A program made the position numbers and the translations under genes. DNA of 64,000 nucleotides, taken from positions 1,216,756 through 1,280,755 of the forward strand of contig JBBCGJ010000001.1 in assembly GCA_037200985.1 (NCBI GenBank), given 5' to 3'. Of the stretch, positions 45,112-55,598 are shown piece by piece. Every line of letters starts with the position of its first letter. The first letter of the stretch is position 1. Under the pieces are notes generated by a model, which saw only the letters and a list, made by a program, of their open reading frames with translations, did not search any database and was not told the DNA's origin. The DNA comes from Rhizomicrobium sp. Its GTDB lineage: Bacteria; Pseudomonadota; Alphaproteobacteria; Micropepsales; Micropepsaceae.

Positions 45112-47265
45112 ATGAGCGTCGACGGCAAGACACCGGAAAGCTGGGCCAGGGCGGCCCAGAAGGAACTGAAAGACCGTCCGCTCGCCAGCCTGACCTGGGC
45201 GACCCCGGAGGGTTTCGACGTCAAGCCGCTCTACACCGCCGCCGACCTCGAGGGCTTCGAGGCCGCGAATTCCCTGCCGGGGCAGATGCCGTATATGCGC
45301 GGCGTCCGCTCGACGATGTATGCCGGGCGCCCCTGGACCATCCGCCAATATGCCGGCTTCTCGACGGCGGAGGAATCCAACGCCTTCTACCGCAAGAACC
45401 TCGCGGCCGGGCAGATGGGCCTGTCGGTGGCGTTCGACCTCGCCACCCATCGCGGCTATGACAGCGACCATCCGCGCGTCGCGGGCGACGTCGGCAAGGC
45501 CGGCGTCGCGATCGATTCCGTCGAGGACATGAAGATCCTGTTCTCCGGAATCCCGCTCGACAAGATGAGCGTGTCGATGACCATGAACGGCGCGGTGATC
45601 CCGATCATGGCGAATTTCATCGTCGCCGGCGAAGAGCAGGGCACGCCGGTCGGCAAATTGTCGGGCACGATTCAGAACGACATCCTCAAGGAATTCATGG
45701 TGCGGAACACCTACATCTATCCGCCGACGCCCTCGATGCGCATCGTCGCCGACATCATCGAGTACACGGCCAAGAAGATGCCGAAATTCAATTCGATCTC
45801 GATCAGCGGCTATCACATGCACGAGGCCGGGGCGACGGCGACGCAGGAGCTCGCCTATACGCTGGCCGACGGCATCGAATATGTCCGCGCCGCCCTCGCC
45901 AAGGGCCTCGGCGTCGACGAATTCGCGCCGCGCCTGTCGTTCTTCTTCGGCATCGGCATGAACTTGTTCATGGAAGTGGCCAAGCTGCGCGCCGCGCGGC
46001 TACTGTGGTCGCGGATCATGGAAGGCTTCGGCGCGAAGAACGCCGAGAGCCTGATGCTGCGCACGCATTGCCAGACCAGCGGCGTGTCGCTGACCGAGCA
46101 GGACCCCTACAACAACGTGGTGCGCACCACGATCGAGGCGCTGGCCTCGGTGCTCGGCGGCACGCAATCGCTGCACACCAATTCGTTCGACGAGGCCATC
46201 GCGCTGCCGACCGAATTCTCCGCCCGCATCGCGCGCAACACCCAGCTGATCCTGCAGAACGAAGCCCAGGTGACCAAGGTCGTCGATCCGCTCGGCGGCT
46301 CCTATTATGTCGAGGCGCTGACGCATTCGCTGGCCGACGCCGCGAAGAAGATCATCGACGAGGTCGAGGCGATGGGCGGCATGACCAAGGCGGTCGAGGC
46401 CGGCATCCCCAAGCTGCGCATCGAGGAAGCCGCGGCGCGGCGCCAGGCCCGTGTCGATCGCGGCGAGGACGTCATCGTCGGCGTCAACAAATTCCAGCTC
46501 ACCAAGGAAGACGCGCTCGACGTCCGCGCCATCGACAACGCGCAGGTCCGCGAATCCCAGATCGCCCGGCTCAAACAGGTCAAGGCGACGCGCGATCCGG
46601 CGAAGCTGAAGGCGGCGCTCGATGCGCTGATCGCCGGCGCCAGGGGTACCGGCAACCTGCTCGAACTCGCTGTGGAAGCGGCGCGCGCCCGCGCCACCGT
46701 GGGCGAAATCTCCGATGCGATGGAAAGCGTGTTCGGACGCCACCACGCCGTGATCCGCTCCATCGCCGGCGTGTACGGCCAGGCCTATGAGGGCGACAAC
46801 GAATTCGGCGCCATCCGCGGCGAGGTCGAAGCCTTCGCCCGGCAGGAAGGCCGCCGTCCGCGCATGCTGGTCGCCAAGATGGGCCAGGACGGCCACGACC
46901 GCGGCGCCAAGGTGATCGCCACCGCCTTCGCCGATCTGGGCTTCGACGTCGACATCGGGGCCTTGTTCCAGACGCCGGAGGAAGTCGCCAAGGACGCGAT
47001 CGACGCCGACGTGCACGTCATCGGCGTGTCCAGCCAGGCGGCGGGACATCTGACGCTGGTGCCGCTCCTGATCGAGGCGCTGAAGAAGCACAAGGCGGAC
47101 GACATTCTCGTCGTGGTCGGCGGCGTGATCCCGGCGCAGGACTACGACGCGCTGCGCAAGGCCGGCGTCGCCGCGATCTTCGGCCCCGGCACCAACATCC
47201 CCGACGCGGCGCGGGGCGTGCTCAAGCTGATCCGCGAGCGCAAGCTTCCGCACGCGGCGGAGTAG
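45112..47265 (+). CDS. mcm: Methylmalonyl-CoA mutase, B12-dependent large subunit
   Basis: This enzyme interconverts (R)-methylmalonyl-CoA and succinyl-CoA. The 717-residue chain holds the N-terminal TIM-barrel catalytic domain, with [24 protein letters not shown] near residue 62, [21 protein letters not shown] near 230 and [29 protein letters not shown] near 320. The C-terminal B12-binding domain has the DxHxxG motif in [15 protein letters not shown] near 595. It is a homodimer-type enzyme; no small subunit gene is adjacent. AGGGAACGGG precedes the ATG. The protector GTPase MeaB is encoded 2 kb downstream, with panE in between. Confidence 0.97.
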   Translation: MSVDGKTPESWARAAQKELKDRPLASLTWATPEGFDVKPLYTAADLEGFEAANSLPGQMPYMRGVRSTMYAGRPWTIRQYAGFSTAEESNAFYRKNLAAGQMGLSVAFDLATHRGYDSDHPRVAGDVGKAGVAIDSVEDMKILFSGIPLDKMSVSMTMNGAVIPIMANFIVAGEEQGTPVGKLSGTIQNDILKEFMVRNTYIYPPTPSMRIVADIIEYTAKKMPKFNSISISGYHMHEAGATATQELAYTLADGIEYVRAALAKGLGVDEFAPRLSFFFGIGMNLFMEVAKLRAARLLWSRIMEGFGAKNAESLMLRTHCQTSGVSLTEQDPYNNVVRTTIEALASVLGGTQSLHTNSFDEAIALPTEFSARIARNTQLILQNEAQVTKVVDPLGGSYYVEALTHSLADAAKKIIDEVEAMGGMTKAVEAGIPKLRIEEAAARRQARVDRGEDVIVGVNKFQLTKEDALDVRAIDNAQVRESQIARLKQVKATRDPAKLKAALDALIAGARGTGNLLELAVEAARARATVGEISDAMESVFGRHHAVIRSIAGVYGQAYEGDNEFGAIRGEVEAFARQEGRRPRMLVAKMGQDGHDRGAKVIATAFADLGFDVDIGALFQTPEEVAKDAIDADVHVIGVSSQAAGHLTLVPLLIEALKKHKADDILVVVGGVIPAQDYDALRKAGVAAIFGPGTNIPDAARGVLKLIRERKLPHAAE

Positions 47266-47270
47266 GGCGA

Positions 47271-48143
47271 ATGATCGCCCTCATCGGTCCCGGCGCCATC
47301 GGCGGCACGGTCGGATTCGCCCTGCTGGAAAAGGGCGCCGACCTCGTCGTCTGCGCCAATCGCAAATTCTCCGAACTGGCGGTGACGCGCGCCGACACCA
47401 AGGAGCGCCGCGCGCGTCCCGTGGAGGTCGTCACCTCGCCGGCAGACGCTCGGCCCGCCGACTGGGTCTTGCTCTGCGTGAAGTCGCATCAGACCGATTC
47501 CGCCGCCGCCTGGCTGAAGGCGACCGTCGGCCCGCACACCGGGATCGCCGTGCTCCAGAACGGCGTCGAGCATCGCGAGCATGTCGCGCCCTATATCGGC
47601 CCGGGCAACGCGGTCGTGCCGGTGGTCGTGATGCTGCCCGCCGAGCGCACCGCGCCGGGCGAGATCACGACCTTCGGCAGCGCGGCGCTCACCGTGCCCG
47701 ACGACGCGGCCGGCCGCGCCTTCGCCGCGCTGTTCGAGTCGAGTTCCGTCAGGGTCTCCACCGACACGGATTTCGTCTCGCGCGCCTGGGAGAAGCTCTG
47801 CATGAACGCATGCAGCGGCGCGCTCTGCGCGATCCTGAACCATCCGGCGGCGCTGGCCGCCTATCCCGACCTGCGCCCGCTGGGCGAGCGCATCGTCGAG
47901 GAGACCATGGCGGTCGGCCGCGCCGAAGGCGCGACCTTCCCGGACGGCTTCGCGAAAGCCATCGTCGGGCTTTTCACCAACCCGGGCGGCCGCGGCAATT
48001 CGATGTATTACGACCGCCGCGACGGCAAGCCGCTGGAATGGGATGCCCGCAACGGCGTGGTGGCGCGGCTGGGCGCCAGGCACGGCATCGCGACTCCCGT
48101 CGCCGATACGATCGTGCCGATCCTGAGGTCGCTGAGTTCATAG
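47271..48143 (+). CDS. panE: 2-dehydropantoate 2-reductase-like ketopantoate reductase
   Basis: This enzyme reduces ketopantoate to pantoate with NADPH for pantothenate and CoA synthesis. The 290-residue protein has the N-terminal Rossmann motif GPGAIGGTVGFALLEKGADLV, LLCVKSHQTDSAAAWLK and the C-terminal ApbA_C helical domain with WEKLCMNACSGALCAILN, where the catalytic Lys is expected. It begins 5 nt after the mutase stop, so the two are probably an operon. The family also contains paralogues without pantothenate function, so the role is likely but not certain. Confidence 0.86.
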   Translation: MIALIGPGAIGGTVGFALLEKGADLVVCANRKFSELAVTRADTKERRARPVEVVTSPADARPADWVLLCVKSHQTDSAAAWLKATVGPHTGIAVLQNGVEHREHVAPYIGPGNAVVPVVVMLPAERTAPGEITTFGSAALTVPDDAAGRAFAALFESSSVRVSTDTDFVSRAWEKLCMNACSGALCAILNHPAALAAYPDLRPLGERIVEETMAVGRAEGATFPDGFAKAIVGLFTNPGGRGNSMYYDRRDGKPLEWDARNGVVARLGARHGIATPVADTIVPILRSLSS

Positions 48144-48277
48144 TTTCCTCCCCCGCTGTTGCGGGGGAGGTGGCACGCCGTAGCGAAGCGTAGGCGTGAC
48201 GGAGGGGGCCTATCGTCGCGCGGGCCCCCTCCGCCTCGCTGCGCTCGGCACCTCCCCCGCAACAGCGGGGGAGGAAA
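48144..48277. repeat. Palindromic intergenic element, family B (copy B2)
   Basis: This is the same composite palindrome as B1 but in the opposite orientation. The ends are TTTCCTCCCCCGC and GCGGGGGAGGAAA, with the GGAGGGGGCC/GGCCCCCTCC arms around a loop of about 11 nt. It fills the convergent gap between panE and the DUF3108 gene. Confidence 0.85.
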
Positions 48278-48284
48278 AACCCAT

Positions 48285-49139
48285 TCACCCCGCCGGCTTC
48301 AGCGGCGCGCCGTCGACCCTAAGCTGCGTCGCCACCGCGGCAATCACGCCGTAGTCGGTGCTCGCCCAGACGCGCAGCGGCACCACATAGCGCCGGCCCG
48401 TTACCGCGCTCGGGATCGTCGTGATCCAGGCGTTGATCAGGGGAAACTTCGCCGCGTCCTTGAGCACGCGCGGCTTGTAGCCGGAGATCTGCTTGTACTT
48501 CATCTCGCACAGCACCGCCGGCCCCTTATAGACCCCGTTGTCCAGCGCCACCGTGGTGTCCTTCACCTTCACGAACTCGACGTCGTAGCGCCGCCGCCCG
48601 TCGAACACCGGCAGGAGGACCGAGCACGGATTCTCCGCCGTCATGCCGACCCCGGAGACGAAATAGGTGATCGCGCTCAAGGGATCGAAGGTGCCCTTCT
48701 GCTGCGCCGGCGGCACCTCATAGCCGGTGGTCGGATAGACCGGATCGGCATAGAGCCGGACCGGCCCGCCCTCGTCATAGGTCAGCGAGACTTCCTGCTT
48801 CTTGTCGGCATGGCCCGTGTAGAACGAATCGTAGAGGCCGGGATGGAATGCCTTGGGCGCCACCGTTCCGGTGGAGGTCGCCTGGATCTCCGACTGCCAG
48901 AATGCATTGACGATGCCGCTGGTCTGCAGGTTCGACACCGAATGATACTGATCGCCGATGATTTTGGTGTTGAGGTCGACCTTGCCCAGCGTCACGCCGC
49001 CGGCATAAAGCGTCATCGCCATCTGCAGCGTCGAGCCCGGCTGCGCCGGCGCCTCGCCGCCCGAGCCGCCGGCGGCGAAGGCGGCGCCCGCGAGCGGCGC
49101 GGTCACGATCAATGCAAGGACGGCGTGACGAATTTTCAT
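48285..49139 (-). CDS. DUF3108-family exported protein
   Basis: The 284-residue protein has a signal peptide (MKIRHAVLALIVTAPLAGAAFA) and a mature part with the DUF3108 look: LQMAMTLYAGGVTLGKVDLNTKIIGDQYHSVSNLQTSG, KKQEVSLTYDEGG, TFDPLSAITYFV and PVFDGRRRYDVEFVK. The family is exported and of unknown function, probably in the outer envelope. The ATG at 49139 is preferred because the signal peptide begins there. It is divergent from meaB with a 65-bp gap. DUF3108 genes near rpmB and cobT are common in alphaproteobacteria. Confidence 0.86.
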   Translation of the reverse strand: MKIRHAVLALIVTAPLAGAAFAAGGSGGEAPAQPGSTLQMAMTLYAGGVTLGKVDLNTKIIGDQYHSVSNLQTSGIVNAFWQSEIQATSTGTVAPKAFHPGLYDSFYTGHADKKQEVSLTYDEGGPVRLYADPVYPTTGYEVPPAQQKGTFDPLSAITYFVSGVGMTAENPCSVLLPVFDGRRRYDVEFVKVKDTTVALDNGVYKGPAVLCEMKYKQISGYKPRVLKDAAKFPLINAWITTIPSAVTGRRYVVPLRVWASTDYGVIAAVATQLRVDGAPLKPAG

Positions 49140-49204
49140 CGTTGGGCTCCTTATGGCGGCGCAAAGTAGCGGCGCGGACGCTCCAAAACCACTATGGTCC
49201 AATT

Positions 49205-50206
49205 ATGGCCAATCCCTTGGATTCAAAAGCGGTTAACGGCGTGGACCTTGCCGCGTCCGTAACCCTCGGCGATCGCCGGGCACTGGCGCGCGCGATCACG
49301 CTCGTCGAATCCACGACGGTACAGGATCAGACGCAGGCCGAGGCACTGCTGACCGCACTCCTGCCCAGGACGGGCGGCGCGATGCGCATCGGCATCTCCG
49401 GCGCGCCCGGCGTCGGCAAGTCGACCTTCATCGAGGCGTTCGGGGGCCATCTGACGGGCCTCGGCAAGCGGATCGCGGTGTTCGCGATCGATCCGTCGTC
49501 GCGGCGCTCCGGCGGCTCGATCCTCGGCGACAAGACGCGCATGGAGAAACTGGCGCGCGATCCGAACGCCTATATCCGCCCGTCGCCCGCCGGCACCACG
49601 CTCGGCGGCGTCGCCCGGCGCACCCGCGAGTCGATGCTGCTGGCCGAGGCGGCCGGCTTCGACGTCGTGCTGGTGGAGACGGTCGGCGTCGGGCAGTCCG
49701 AGACCGCCGTCGCCGACATGACCGATCTCTTCGTGCTGCTCGCGGCGCCGGGCGGCGGCGACGACCTGCAAGGCATCAAGCGCGGCGTGATGGAACTGGC
49801 CGACCTCTTGATCGTGACCAAGGCGGATGGCGACCTGCTGCCCGCCGCCAACCGGGCGGCCGCCGACTACCAGGCGGCGCTGCACCTGATGCGGCCCAAG
49901 CATCCCGGGCTGTTCCCCAAGGTGCTTCGGGTCTCCTCGGTCGTGGGGCAGGGCATCGCCGAGGCCTGGGCCGAGATGGAGGCCGCCCATCGGGTGCTCG
50001 CCACCGGGGGTGGGCTGGCCGGGCTGCGCGCGGCACAGGCCCGGCGCTGGTTCTGGGGCGAGGTGCAGACTCTGGTCAGCGAAGCCATCCTGGAGGATGC
50101 GGGCCTCGCCCGGGACGCCGCCAGGCTGGAGGCCGCCGTCGCCGCGGGCGGCTCGCTGCCTGCGGCGGCCGCCCGGACGCTCCTCAGGCGGTTTCGCGGC
50201 GCTTGA
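49205..50206 (+). CDS. meaB: G3E GTPase MeaB (methylmalonyl-CoA mutase chaperone)
   Basis: This GTPase guards B12 loading and protects methylmalonyl-CoA mutase. The 333-residue protein has the P-loop GAPGVGKS at about residues 67-74, the [19 protein letters not shown] segment, [19 protein letters not shown] and the [12 protein letters not shown] (NKxD-like) motif. The start at 49205 (MANPLDSK) is chosen because the frame upstream is not conserved. The stop is 52 bp from rpmB. Its position near the mutase gene and cobST supports the B12 role. Confidence 0.95.
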   Translation: MANPLDSKAVNGVDLAASVTLGDRRALARAITLVESTTVQDQTQAEALLTALLPRTGGAMRIGISGAPGVGKSTFIEAFGGHLTGLGKRIAVFAIDPSSRRSGGSILGDKTRMEKLARDPNAYIRPSPAGTTLGGVARRTRESMLLAEAAGFDVVLVETVGVGQSETAVADMTDLFVLLAAPGGGDDLQGIKRGVMELADLLIVTKADGDLLPAANRAAADYQAALHLMRPKHPGLFPKVLRVSSVVGQGIAEAWAEMEAAHRVLATGGGLAGLRAAQARRWFWGEVQTLVSEAILEDAGLARDAARLEAAVAAGGSLPAAAARTLLRRFRGA

Positions 50207-50258
50207 CCGGCAAGGCCCCTTTCCTTATGAGGGCGCCTCTTTTGGACACGAGACTCCC

Positions 50259-50555
50259 ATGGCACGCCGCTGCGAATTGACCGGAAAAGGCACTTTGGTT
50301 GGCAACAATGTCAGCCACGCCAACAACAAGACCAAGCGGATTTACCGCCCGAATCTGCAGCAGGTGTCCCTGGCCAGCGAGGCCCTGGGCAACTCCTACG
50401 TGCTGAAGATCAGCATGAACGCGCTCCGGACCGTCGACAAAGTGGGCGGCCTCGACCCGTTCCTGCTCAAGTCCAAGGACGGCGTCCTGTCGACCAAGGC
50501 CCTGCGCCTCAAGCGCGCGATCGCCAAGAAAACCGCGGCGAAAGCGGCTGCTTAA
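50259..50555 (+). CDS. rpmB: 50S ribosomal protein L28
   Basis: This is a small basic component of the large ribosomal subunit. The 98-residue protein begins [32 protein letters not shown], the L28 hallmark, and has a Lys/Ala-rich end typical of alphaproteobacterial L28. It sits between meaB and a membrane protein gene. A GCCTGT/ACAGGC inverted repeat follows about 40 bp after the stop (50594-50607) but has no T-run. Confidence 0.97.
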   Translation: MARRCELTGKGTLVGNNVSHANNKTKRIYRPNLQQVSLASEALGNSYVLKISMNALRTVDKVGGLDPFLLKSKDGVLSTKALRLKRAIAKKTAAKAAA

Positions 50556-50687
50556 GAGTTCCCGCTAAGCCTCTCTAAAATTTACCTTGTTTCGCCTGTC
50601 CACAGGCATGGCTCCTGCACGAACTTTGCCCTAGTGTATCAAAATGTGTCAGGTCCAAAATAACGGGCCGGCACGGGGCGGGGTGCG

Positions 50688-51452
50688 GTGCGGGCATACG
50701 AATCAGGTTCGATTTCGGCGCGGAACGGTGCGTCGCAGCGTCTGGCGGTCGGCATCGACGACGGCCCTTACCGGCTGCGCGGCGCCAGTGACACAACCTG
50801 GCACAATCAGGGCTACGTCCAGAATGCGGGCTTCGGGCGCCGCCTGGCGGATGGCTTCCGCGCCGTATTGCGGACCGTCATTCCAGTTCTGGCGCTCTGC
50901 ACCGCGCTGGCGGCCATGTACCTCTACATGGACACGACGCTTGCCTATTTCGCCGACGCCGGCGTGCGCTGGCTGACGGTCAGCCATCTTCTCCTTCCGG
51001 TGGCGTTTCTCACCGTCCACCTGACGAATCGCCGCTACGGGCCGGCTTATGCCTTCGCCCAGATCGTGCTGTCCTTCGCGGCGCTCGCCGCGGCGGTGAT
51101 CTTCGGCCGGGACGTGATCTCGCTGTTCCTTCCCGAAGCGATCGTCCCCAGCGTGCGGATGGTGGCCGCGTTCGGCGGCGCATTCCTGGCGGCGGGCTTC
51201 GTCGGCATCATTGCCTTCGACGGCGCGCGCGGTCCGCGCTGGTGGACGGCGCCGCTGATCGGCTCGATCGCGGCTTCGCTCGTCTTCGCGCCGATCTTCT
51301 ACGCCGCCGCCTATGCCGGCACGCCGGGGCCATGGTTCGCCCATATGGGCATCCATACGGGCCTGCTGGCAGGCGGCGCGATCCTGGCGCTCATCCCCTA
51401 CTGGCTGCTCCGCCGCATCGTGCAGCCGCTGCCGGGTTTCGGCGGGTATTGA
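50688..51452 (+). CDS. Polytopic membrane protein of unknown function
   Basis: The 254-residue protein has about six hydrophobic segments, starting with a polar N-terminal stretch of 55 residues, then VIPVLALCTALAAMYLY, WLTVSHLLLPVAFLTVHLTNRRYGPAYAFAQIVLSFAALAAAVIF, VAAFGGAFLAAGFVGIIAFDG, TAPLIGSIAASLVFAPIFYAAA and AGGAILALIPYWLLRRIV. The HLTNRRYGP loop looks like a conserved motif. I do not assign a substrate. The start is a GTG in a G-rich context, so the exact start is uncertain. It is followed by repeat B3 and the convergent cobT gene. Confidence 0.68.
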   Translation: MRAYESGSISARNGASQRLAVGIDDGPYRLRGASDTTWHNQGYVQNAGFGRRLADGFRAVLRTVIPVLALCTALAAMYLYMDTTLAYFADAGVRWLTVSHLLLPVAFLTVHLTNRRYGPAYAFAQIVLSFAALAAAVIFGRDVISLFLPEAIVPSVRMVAAFGGAFLAAGFVGIIAFDGARGPRWWTAPLIGSIAASLVFAPIFYAAAYAGTPGPWFAHMGIHTGLLAGGAILALIPYWLLRRIVQPLPGFGGY

Positions 51453-51460
51453 TCCTCCCA

Positions 51461-51490
51461 TTTCCTCCCCCGCAACAGCGGGGGAGGAAA
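51461..51490. repeat. Minimal palindromic element, family B (copy B3)
   Basis: TTTCCTCCCCCGC-AACA-GCGGGGGAGGAAA is a 13-bp perfect stem with a 4-nt loop. It corresponds to the terminal hairpin of B1 and B2 without the central arms, and is followed by a second GGGGGAGGAAA. It lies between convergent genes. Confidence 0.85.
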
Positions 51491-51502
51491 TGGGGGAGGA
51501 AA

Positions 51503-53383
51503 CTAATGCGCCACATGCCTGGGCGTGCGCTTTGCGAGGCCGCGCGGCGCACGGATGTGCCCTTCGTGACCCTTCTCTTCCTTGAACAGCCCGATGAGCT
51601 GTTCCGTCATGGCGCCGCCGAGCTGCTCGGCGTCGACGATGGTCACCGCCTTGCGATAATAGCGCGTCACGTCGTGGCCGATGCCGATGGCGGTCAGCTC
51701 GACGTCCGACTTCTCCTCGATCTCCTCGATCACCCGGCGCAGGTGCCGTTCCAGGTAATTGCCGGCATTGACCGACAAGGTTGAATCGTCCACCGGCGCG
51801 CCGTCGCTGATCACCATCAGGATCTTGCGCTGCTCCGGCCGCCCGACGATGCGGTTGTGCGCCCACATCAGGGCCTCGCCGTCGATATTCTCCTTCAGCA
51901 GGCCCTCGCGCATCATCAGGCCGAGATTCTTGCGCGCCCGGCGCCACGGCTCGTCCGCCGCCTTGTAGATGATGTGGCGCAAATCGTTGAGCCGGCCGGG
52001 ATGCGGCGGCTTGCCGTCGGCGATCCATTTCTCTCTGGACTGCCCGCCCTTCCAGGCGCGCGTCGTGAAGCCCAGAATTTCCGTCTTCACCGCGCAGCGC
52101 TCCAGCGTGCGCGCCAGGATGTCGGCGCACATCGCCGCCACCATGATCGGCCGCCCACGCATCGAGCCGGAATTATCCAGCAGCAACGTGACCACGGTGT
52201 CGCGGAAGGTCATGTCCTTCTCGCGCTTGAAGGAGAGCGGATACATCGGATCGATGATGATGCGGGGCAGGCGCGAAGTGTCGAGCATGCCCTCCTCGAT
52301 GTCGAACTCCCAGGTGCGGTTCTGCTGCGCCATGAGCAGGCGCTGGAGCTTATTGGCGAGGCGCGAGACCACGCCCGACATCGCCTGGAGCTGCTGGTCG
52401 AGGAAACTGCGCAGCCGCGACAATTCCTCGGCGTCGCACAGCTCGTTGGCCTCGACCTCCTCGTCGAACTGGAAAGTATGGACCTTGTAGCCCCACTCGT
52501 CCTTGTGGCTGAAGGGCTGCTCCGGCCGCTGCGGCTTCATCCCGTCTTCGGGCTCGGCCGCGTCCGACATCTCGTCGGTCTCTTCGGCGCGCATCTCGGC
52601 GGAGGAATCTTCGCTCTCCTCGCCGTCGGATTCCTGCATGTCGGCTTCGCTGGTCTCCGACTGGCTGTCGGATTCCTGCTCCTCGCCCTCCTGCTCCTGG
52701 CTCTCGGCGTTCTCGCCTTCGCCCGTTTCGTCGGAGGATTCCTCGGCGTCGAACTCGTCGGTGAGCTTGAGGTCCTTCAGGATGGTGCGCGTCAGCTTGG
52801 CGAATTGCGCCTGGTCGCGCAGCGAGTTCTCCAGCCTGGCGAGGTCCTTGCCGGCATTCTCCTCGATGAAGGGCCGCCACAATTCGACGGCGTTCTTGAG
52901 CACCTCGGGCGGCTTCTCGCCGGTCAGCTTCTCGCGCACCATCAGCCCGACCACGTCGGCGATGTTCGCGTCGGCGCGCACCCGCGCCTTGCCGAGGCCG
53001 CGCTGCACCAGCCGCTGCTCGAGCTGCGCCGTGAGGTTGTTCGCGACGCCTTTCATGGCGAGCGATCCGATGGCCTCGACGCGCGCCTGCTCGGCGGCTT
53101 CGAACACCGCCGCGGCGTCGGCCGATTGCGGGCGGAACTGGTCGTGGATCTTGCCCTCGTGATGCGCCCGGCGCAGCGCATAGGCGTCGCCGGCGCCGCG
53201 CACGATGGCGACCTCGTTCGGCGGCAGGTTGCGCGAGGGCAGGGGCAGCCGCGCTTTCAGGCCGCGCAGGGCAGGCGGCTCGGCGGAGAACGTGACCTCC
53301 ATCTCCGGCTCGCCCGACAGCGCCCGCACCGAAGCGGTGACGGCACGCTTGAACGGCTCGGAGGGATTTTCAGGCTTGGACAC
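51503..53383 (-). CDS. cobT: Cobaltochelatase subunit CobT
   Basis: CobT is part of the aerobic CobNST complex that inserts Co2+ into hydrogenobyrinate a,c-diamide. The 626-residue protein has an N-terminal helical region, a very acidic linker (about residues 212-290, rich in Glu, Asp and Ser) and a C-terminal VWA domain with the MIDAS motif DNSGSM near residue 405 and SDGAPVDD near residue 535. This layout and length are typical. The start is a GTG. It lies 18 nt behind cobS. CobN is not in the window. Confidence 0.97.
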   Translation of the reverse strand: MSKPENPSEPFKRAVTASVRALSGEPEMEVTFSAEPPALRGLKARLPLPSRNLPPNEVAIVRGAGDAYALRRAHHEGKIHDQFRPQSADAAAVFEAAEQARVEAIGSLAMKGVANNLTAQLEQRLVQRGLGKARVRADANIADVVGLMVREKLTGEKPPEVLKNAVELWRPFIEENAGKDLARLENSLRDQAQFAKLTRTILKDLKLTDEFDAEESSDETGEGENAESQEQEGEEQESDSQSETSEADMQESDGEESEDSSAEMRAEETDEMSDAAEPEDGMKPQRPEQPFSHKDEWGYKVHTFQFDEEVEANELCDAEELSRLRSFLDQQLQAMSGVVSRLANKLQRLLMAQQNRTWEFDIEEGMLDTSRLPRIIIDPMYPLSFKREKDMTFRDTVVTLLLDNSGSMRGRPIMVAAMCADILARTLERCAVKTEILGFTTRAWKGGQSREKWIADGKPPHPGRLNDLRHIIYKAADEPWRRARKNLGLMMREGLLKENIDGEALMWAHNRIVGRPEQRKILMVISDGAPVDDSTLSVNAGNYLERHLRRVIEEIEEKSDVELTAIGIGHDVTRYYRKAVTIVDAEQLGGAMTEQLIGLFKEEKGHEGHIRAPRGLAKRTPRHVAH

Positions 53384-53401
53384 GGGTCACCCGCGTGCGG
53401 T

Positions 53402-54394
53402 TCACGTCACCAGCACCTTGGCGGCGCTTTCCGGCAGGTCTTCGCCGAAGCAGCGCTGATAGAACTCGGCCACCGAAGCGCGCTCCAGCTCGTCGCATTT
53501 GTTCAGGAAGGTGAGCCGGAAGGCGAAGCCGACATCGTTGAAGATCTCGGCGTTCTCCGCCCAGGTGATCACGGTGCGCGGGCTCATCACGGTCGACAGG
53601 TCGCCGTTGATGAAGGCGTTGCGCGTCATGTCGGCGACGCGGACCATGGCCGCGATCTGCTTCTTCTTCTCCGGCGTCGCCGCATAGGACGGCACTTTCG
53701 CCAGCACGATCTCCTGCTCGGCGTCGTGGCTCAAATAGTTGAGCGTCGTGACGATCGACCAGCGGTCCATCTGGCCCTGGTTGATCTGCTGCGTGCCGTG
53801 ATAGAGGCCCGTCGTGTCGCCCAGGCCGATCGTGTTCGTGGTCGAGAACAGGCGGAACGCCGGATGCGGCCGGATCACCTTGTTCTGGTCGAGCAGCGTC
53901 AGCTTGCCCTGGACCTCCAGCACGCGCTGGATGACGAACATCACGTCCGGGCGGCCGGCATCGTATTCGTCGAAGGTCAGCGCCACCGGATGCTGCAGGC
54001 ACCAGGGCAAGAGGCCCTCGCGGAACTCCGTCACTTGCTTGCCGTCCTTGAGGACGATGGCGTCCTTGCCGATCAAATCGATGCGGCTGATATGGCTGTC
54101 GAGGTTGATGCGGATGCAGGGCCAGTTGAGGCGCGACGCCACCTGCTCGATATGGGTCGACTTGCCGGTGCCGTGATAGCCCTGAATCATCACGCGCCGG
54201 TTGAAGGCGAAGCCGGCGAGAATCGCCAGCGTCGTCTCGCGGTCGAAGCGATAGGCCGGATCGCGGTCCGGCACATAGGGCGTCGTCGTCTTGAAGCCCT
54301 TGATCTTCATCTTGGTATCGATGCCGAACGTGGCCTTCACGTCGACGTCCACATCGGGCGTCATCGCGGCGTCGAGTTCCTGTTGTTCCGTCAT
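53402..54394 (-). CDS. cobS: Cobaltochelatase AAA+ subunit CobS
   Basis: CobS is the ATPase ring of the aerobic cobaltochelatase. The 330-residue protein carries Walker [11 protein letters not shown] near residues 72-81, the Walker [20 protein letters not shown] and the sensor-type FSTTNTIG followed by a C-terminal helical lid. This matches family length and motifs. It is transcribed before cobT with an 18-nt gap, and after the DnaJ-domain gene with a gap of about 76 bp. Confidence 0.97.
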   Translation of the reverse strand: MTEQQELDAAMTPDVDVDVKATFGIDTKMKIKGFKTTTPYVPDRDPAYRFDRETTLAILAGFAFNRRVMIQGYHGTGKSTHIEQVASRLNWPCIRINLDSHISRIDLIGKDAIVLKDGKQVTEFREGLLPWCLQHPVALTFDEYDAGRPDVMFVIQRVLEVQGKLTLLDQNKVIRPHPAFRLFSTTNTIGLGDTTGLYHGTQQINQGQMDRWSIVTTLNYLSHDAEQEIVLAKVPSYAATPEKKKQIAAMVRVADMTRNAFINGDLSTVMSPRTVITWAENAEIFNDVGFAFRLTFLNKCDELERASVAEFYQRCFGEDLPESAAKVLVT

Positions 54395-54470
54395 GTCCTG
54401 GTATCCGGCCCTAGAATCTTGTTTGCGGGGTGACCGCCGGATGAGGGGAGGGCGTTGGAAGGAGCCCTCG

Positions 54471-55076
54471 TTAGGTCAGCCCGGAGGCGCGCAACACGCC
54501 ATAGGCCTTGATAACCTGCTTCAGACGCTCCTCGGCGCCCCGATCGCCGCCGTTCGCGTCGGGATGAAACCGCTTCACAAGTTCCTTATACCGCGCCTTG
54601 ATCTCTAGCAAGGTGGCGGAATGCGCCAGCTGCAGGGTGTCCAGGGACTGCATCTGCAGCCGCGTCAAGGTGCGCTCCGGGCGGCGGATATGCGGCTTCG
54701 AATCGGCGTCGTTCTCGAACTGGCCGTAATTGTCGTCGACCGTGAAGGTGCCGAACGGATTCTGCATACGTGCCGCGCGTTTGCCGAGCGGCCAGGTCGG
54801 GCGATGGCCGGTGATGGCATCGTTGCGGAAGGATTCGATGGCCTTCTCGTCCATGCCGGCGAAGAAATCCCACGCCTCGTTGTGCTCGCGCGCGTGGGCA
54901 AGGCAGAGCCAGATATATTCGCCCAGCCGCTCGCGCGAGCGCGTCACCTTGAAGTCGCCGTTCTCCGCGCAGCCGGCATGCGCGCAGGGCCGCAGCGTCT
55001 TCGCCGGTTCCGGGCGGACGCCATCCGGTTTGATCCGGATGTCGGTTTTGAACTTTGCACTCTGCTTGGCGGCCAT
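54471..55076 (-). CDS. DnaJ-domain protein with Cys/His cluster
   Basis: The 201-residue protein has a short C-terminal J-domain ([42 protein letters not shown], with the HPD triad). The N-terminal Cys/His region, Cys31, His33, Cys36, Cys58 and His61, looks like a small zinc site. No Gly/Phe-rich or DnaJ zinc-finger domain is present. It is a J-protein of the type commonly found beside cobS in alphaproteobacteria; the specific client is unknown. The ATG at 55076 is preferred over an in-frame start at 55178. Confidence 0.85.
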   Translation of the reverse strand: MAAKQSAKFKTDIRIKPDGVRPEPAKTLRPCAHAGCAENGDFKVTRSRERLGEYIWLCLAHAREHNEAWDFFAGMDEKAIESFRNDAITGHRPTWPLGKRAARMQNPFGTFTVDDNYGQFENDADSKPHIRRPERTLTRLQMQSLDTLQLAHSATLLEIKARYKELVKRFHPDANGGDRGAEERLKQVIKAYGVLRASGLT

Positions 55077-55161
55077 GCGGTGAATTATGGGGCGCGACGG
55101 CGAAAAAACAAGAAAACGTATTGCTTGACTTAACGCCGCGGACGGCTGACACGCTGGAGTC

Positions 55162-55446
55162 ATGACGATGGCCGACACGATCCGGCAAAAACTGGAGGCC
55201 GCCTTCGCGCCGGCGGAGCTGGTTGTCGAAGACGACAGCCATAAGCACGCGGGCCATTCCGGCGCCCGTCCGGGCGGAGAGACGCATTACAGCGTGCGCA
55301 TCGTCGCACAGGTCTTCGAGGGCCTGTCGCGGGTGGAGCGCCAGCGCCGCGTCTATGCCGCGCTCGCCGAGGAACTCGAGCCCAACAAGGTACACGCCCT
55401 AGCCCTGACCACGATCACCCCCGCGGAGATGTGGCAGGAGAAGTAA
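55162..55446 (+). CDS. bolA: BolA-family protein
   Basis: The 94-residue BolA-like protein has DTIRQKLEAAFAPAELVVEDDSHKHAGHSGARPGGETHYSVRIVAQVFEGLSRVERQRRVYAALAEEL. The conserved His in SHKHAGH is the probable cluster ligand. BolA partners with monothiol glutaredoxins in iron-sulfur trafficking. The start is ATG 55162, with ATG 55168 as an alternative. It is divergent from the DnaJ-domain gene. Repeat A4 lies downstream. Confidence 0.93.
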   Translation: MTMADTIRQKLEAAFAPAELVVEDDSHKHAGHSGARPGGETHYSVRIVAQVFEGLSRVERQRRVYAALAEELEPNKVHALALTTITPAEMWQEK

Positions 55447-55457
55447 CACCCTGACGG

Positions 55458-55583
55458 TGTCATGGCCCGCGAATGCGGGCCATCCATGTGACGCCTTGCA
55501 TCGACCGAGCAGGTTTGGGCAGGCGCAATCCTGACAGGTTCTTCTGCTTTCAACTGGGTGGCCCGCATTCGCGGGCCATGACA
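55458..55583. repeat. Palindromic intergenic element, family A (copy A4)
   Basis: The outer arms TGTCATGGCCCGC and GCGGGCCATGACA enclose GGCCCGC/GCGGGCC hairpins and a central section of about 80 nt. A run of T (55585-55590) follows, so it could also end bolA transcription. The central section resembles that of A5 (GTGAC..CTTG and CAACTGG). Confidence 0.8.
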
Positions 55584-55598
55584 ATTTTTTGATGTCGA

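Noticed and set aside
50594..50607. GCCTGTCCACAGGC hairpin after rpmB as a terminator
   Set aside because: The stem is only 6 bp with a 2-nt loop, and no T-run follows in either direction.
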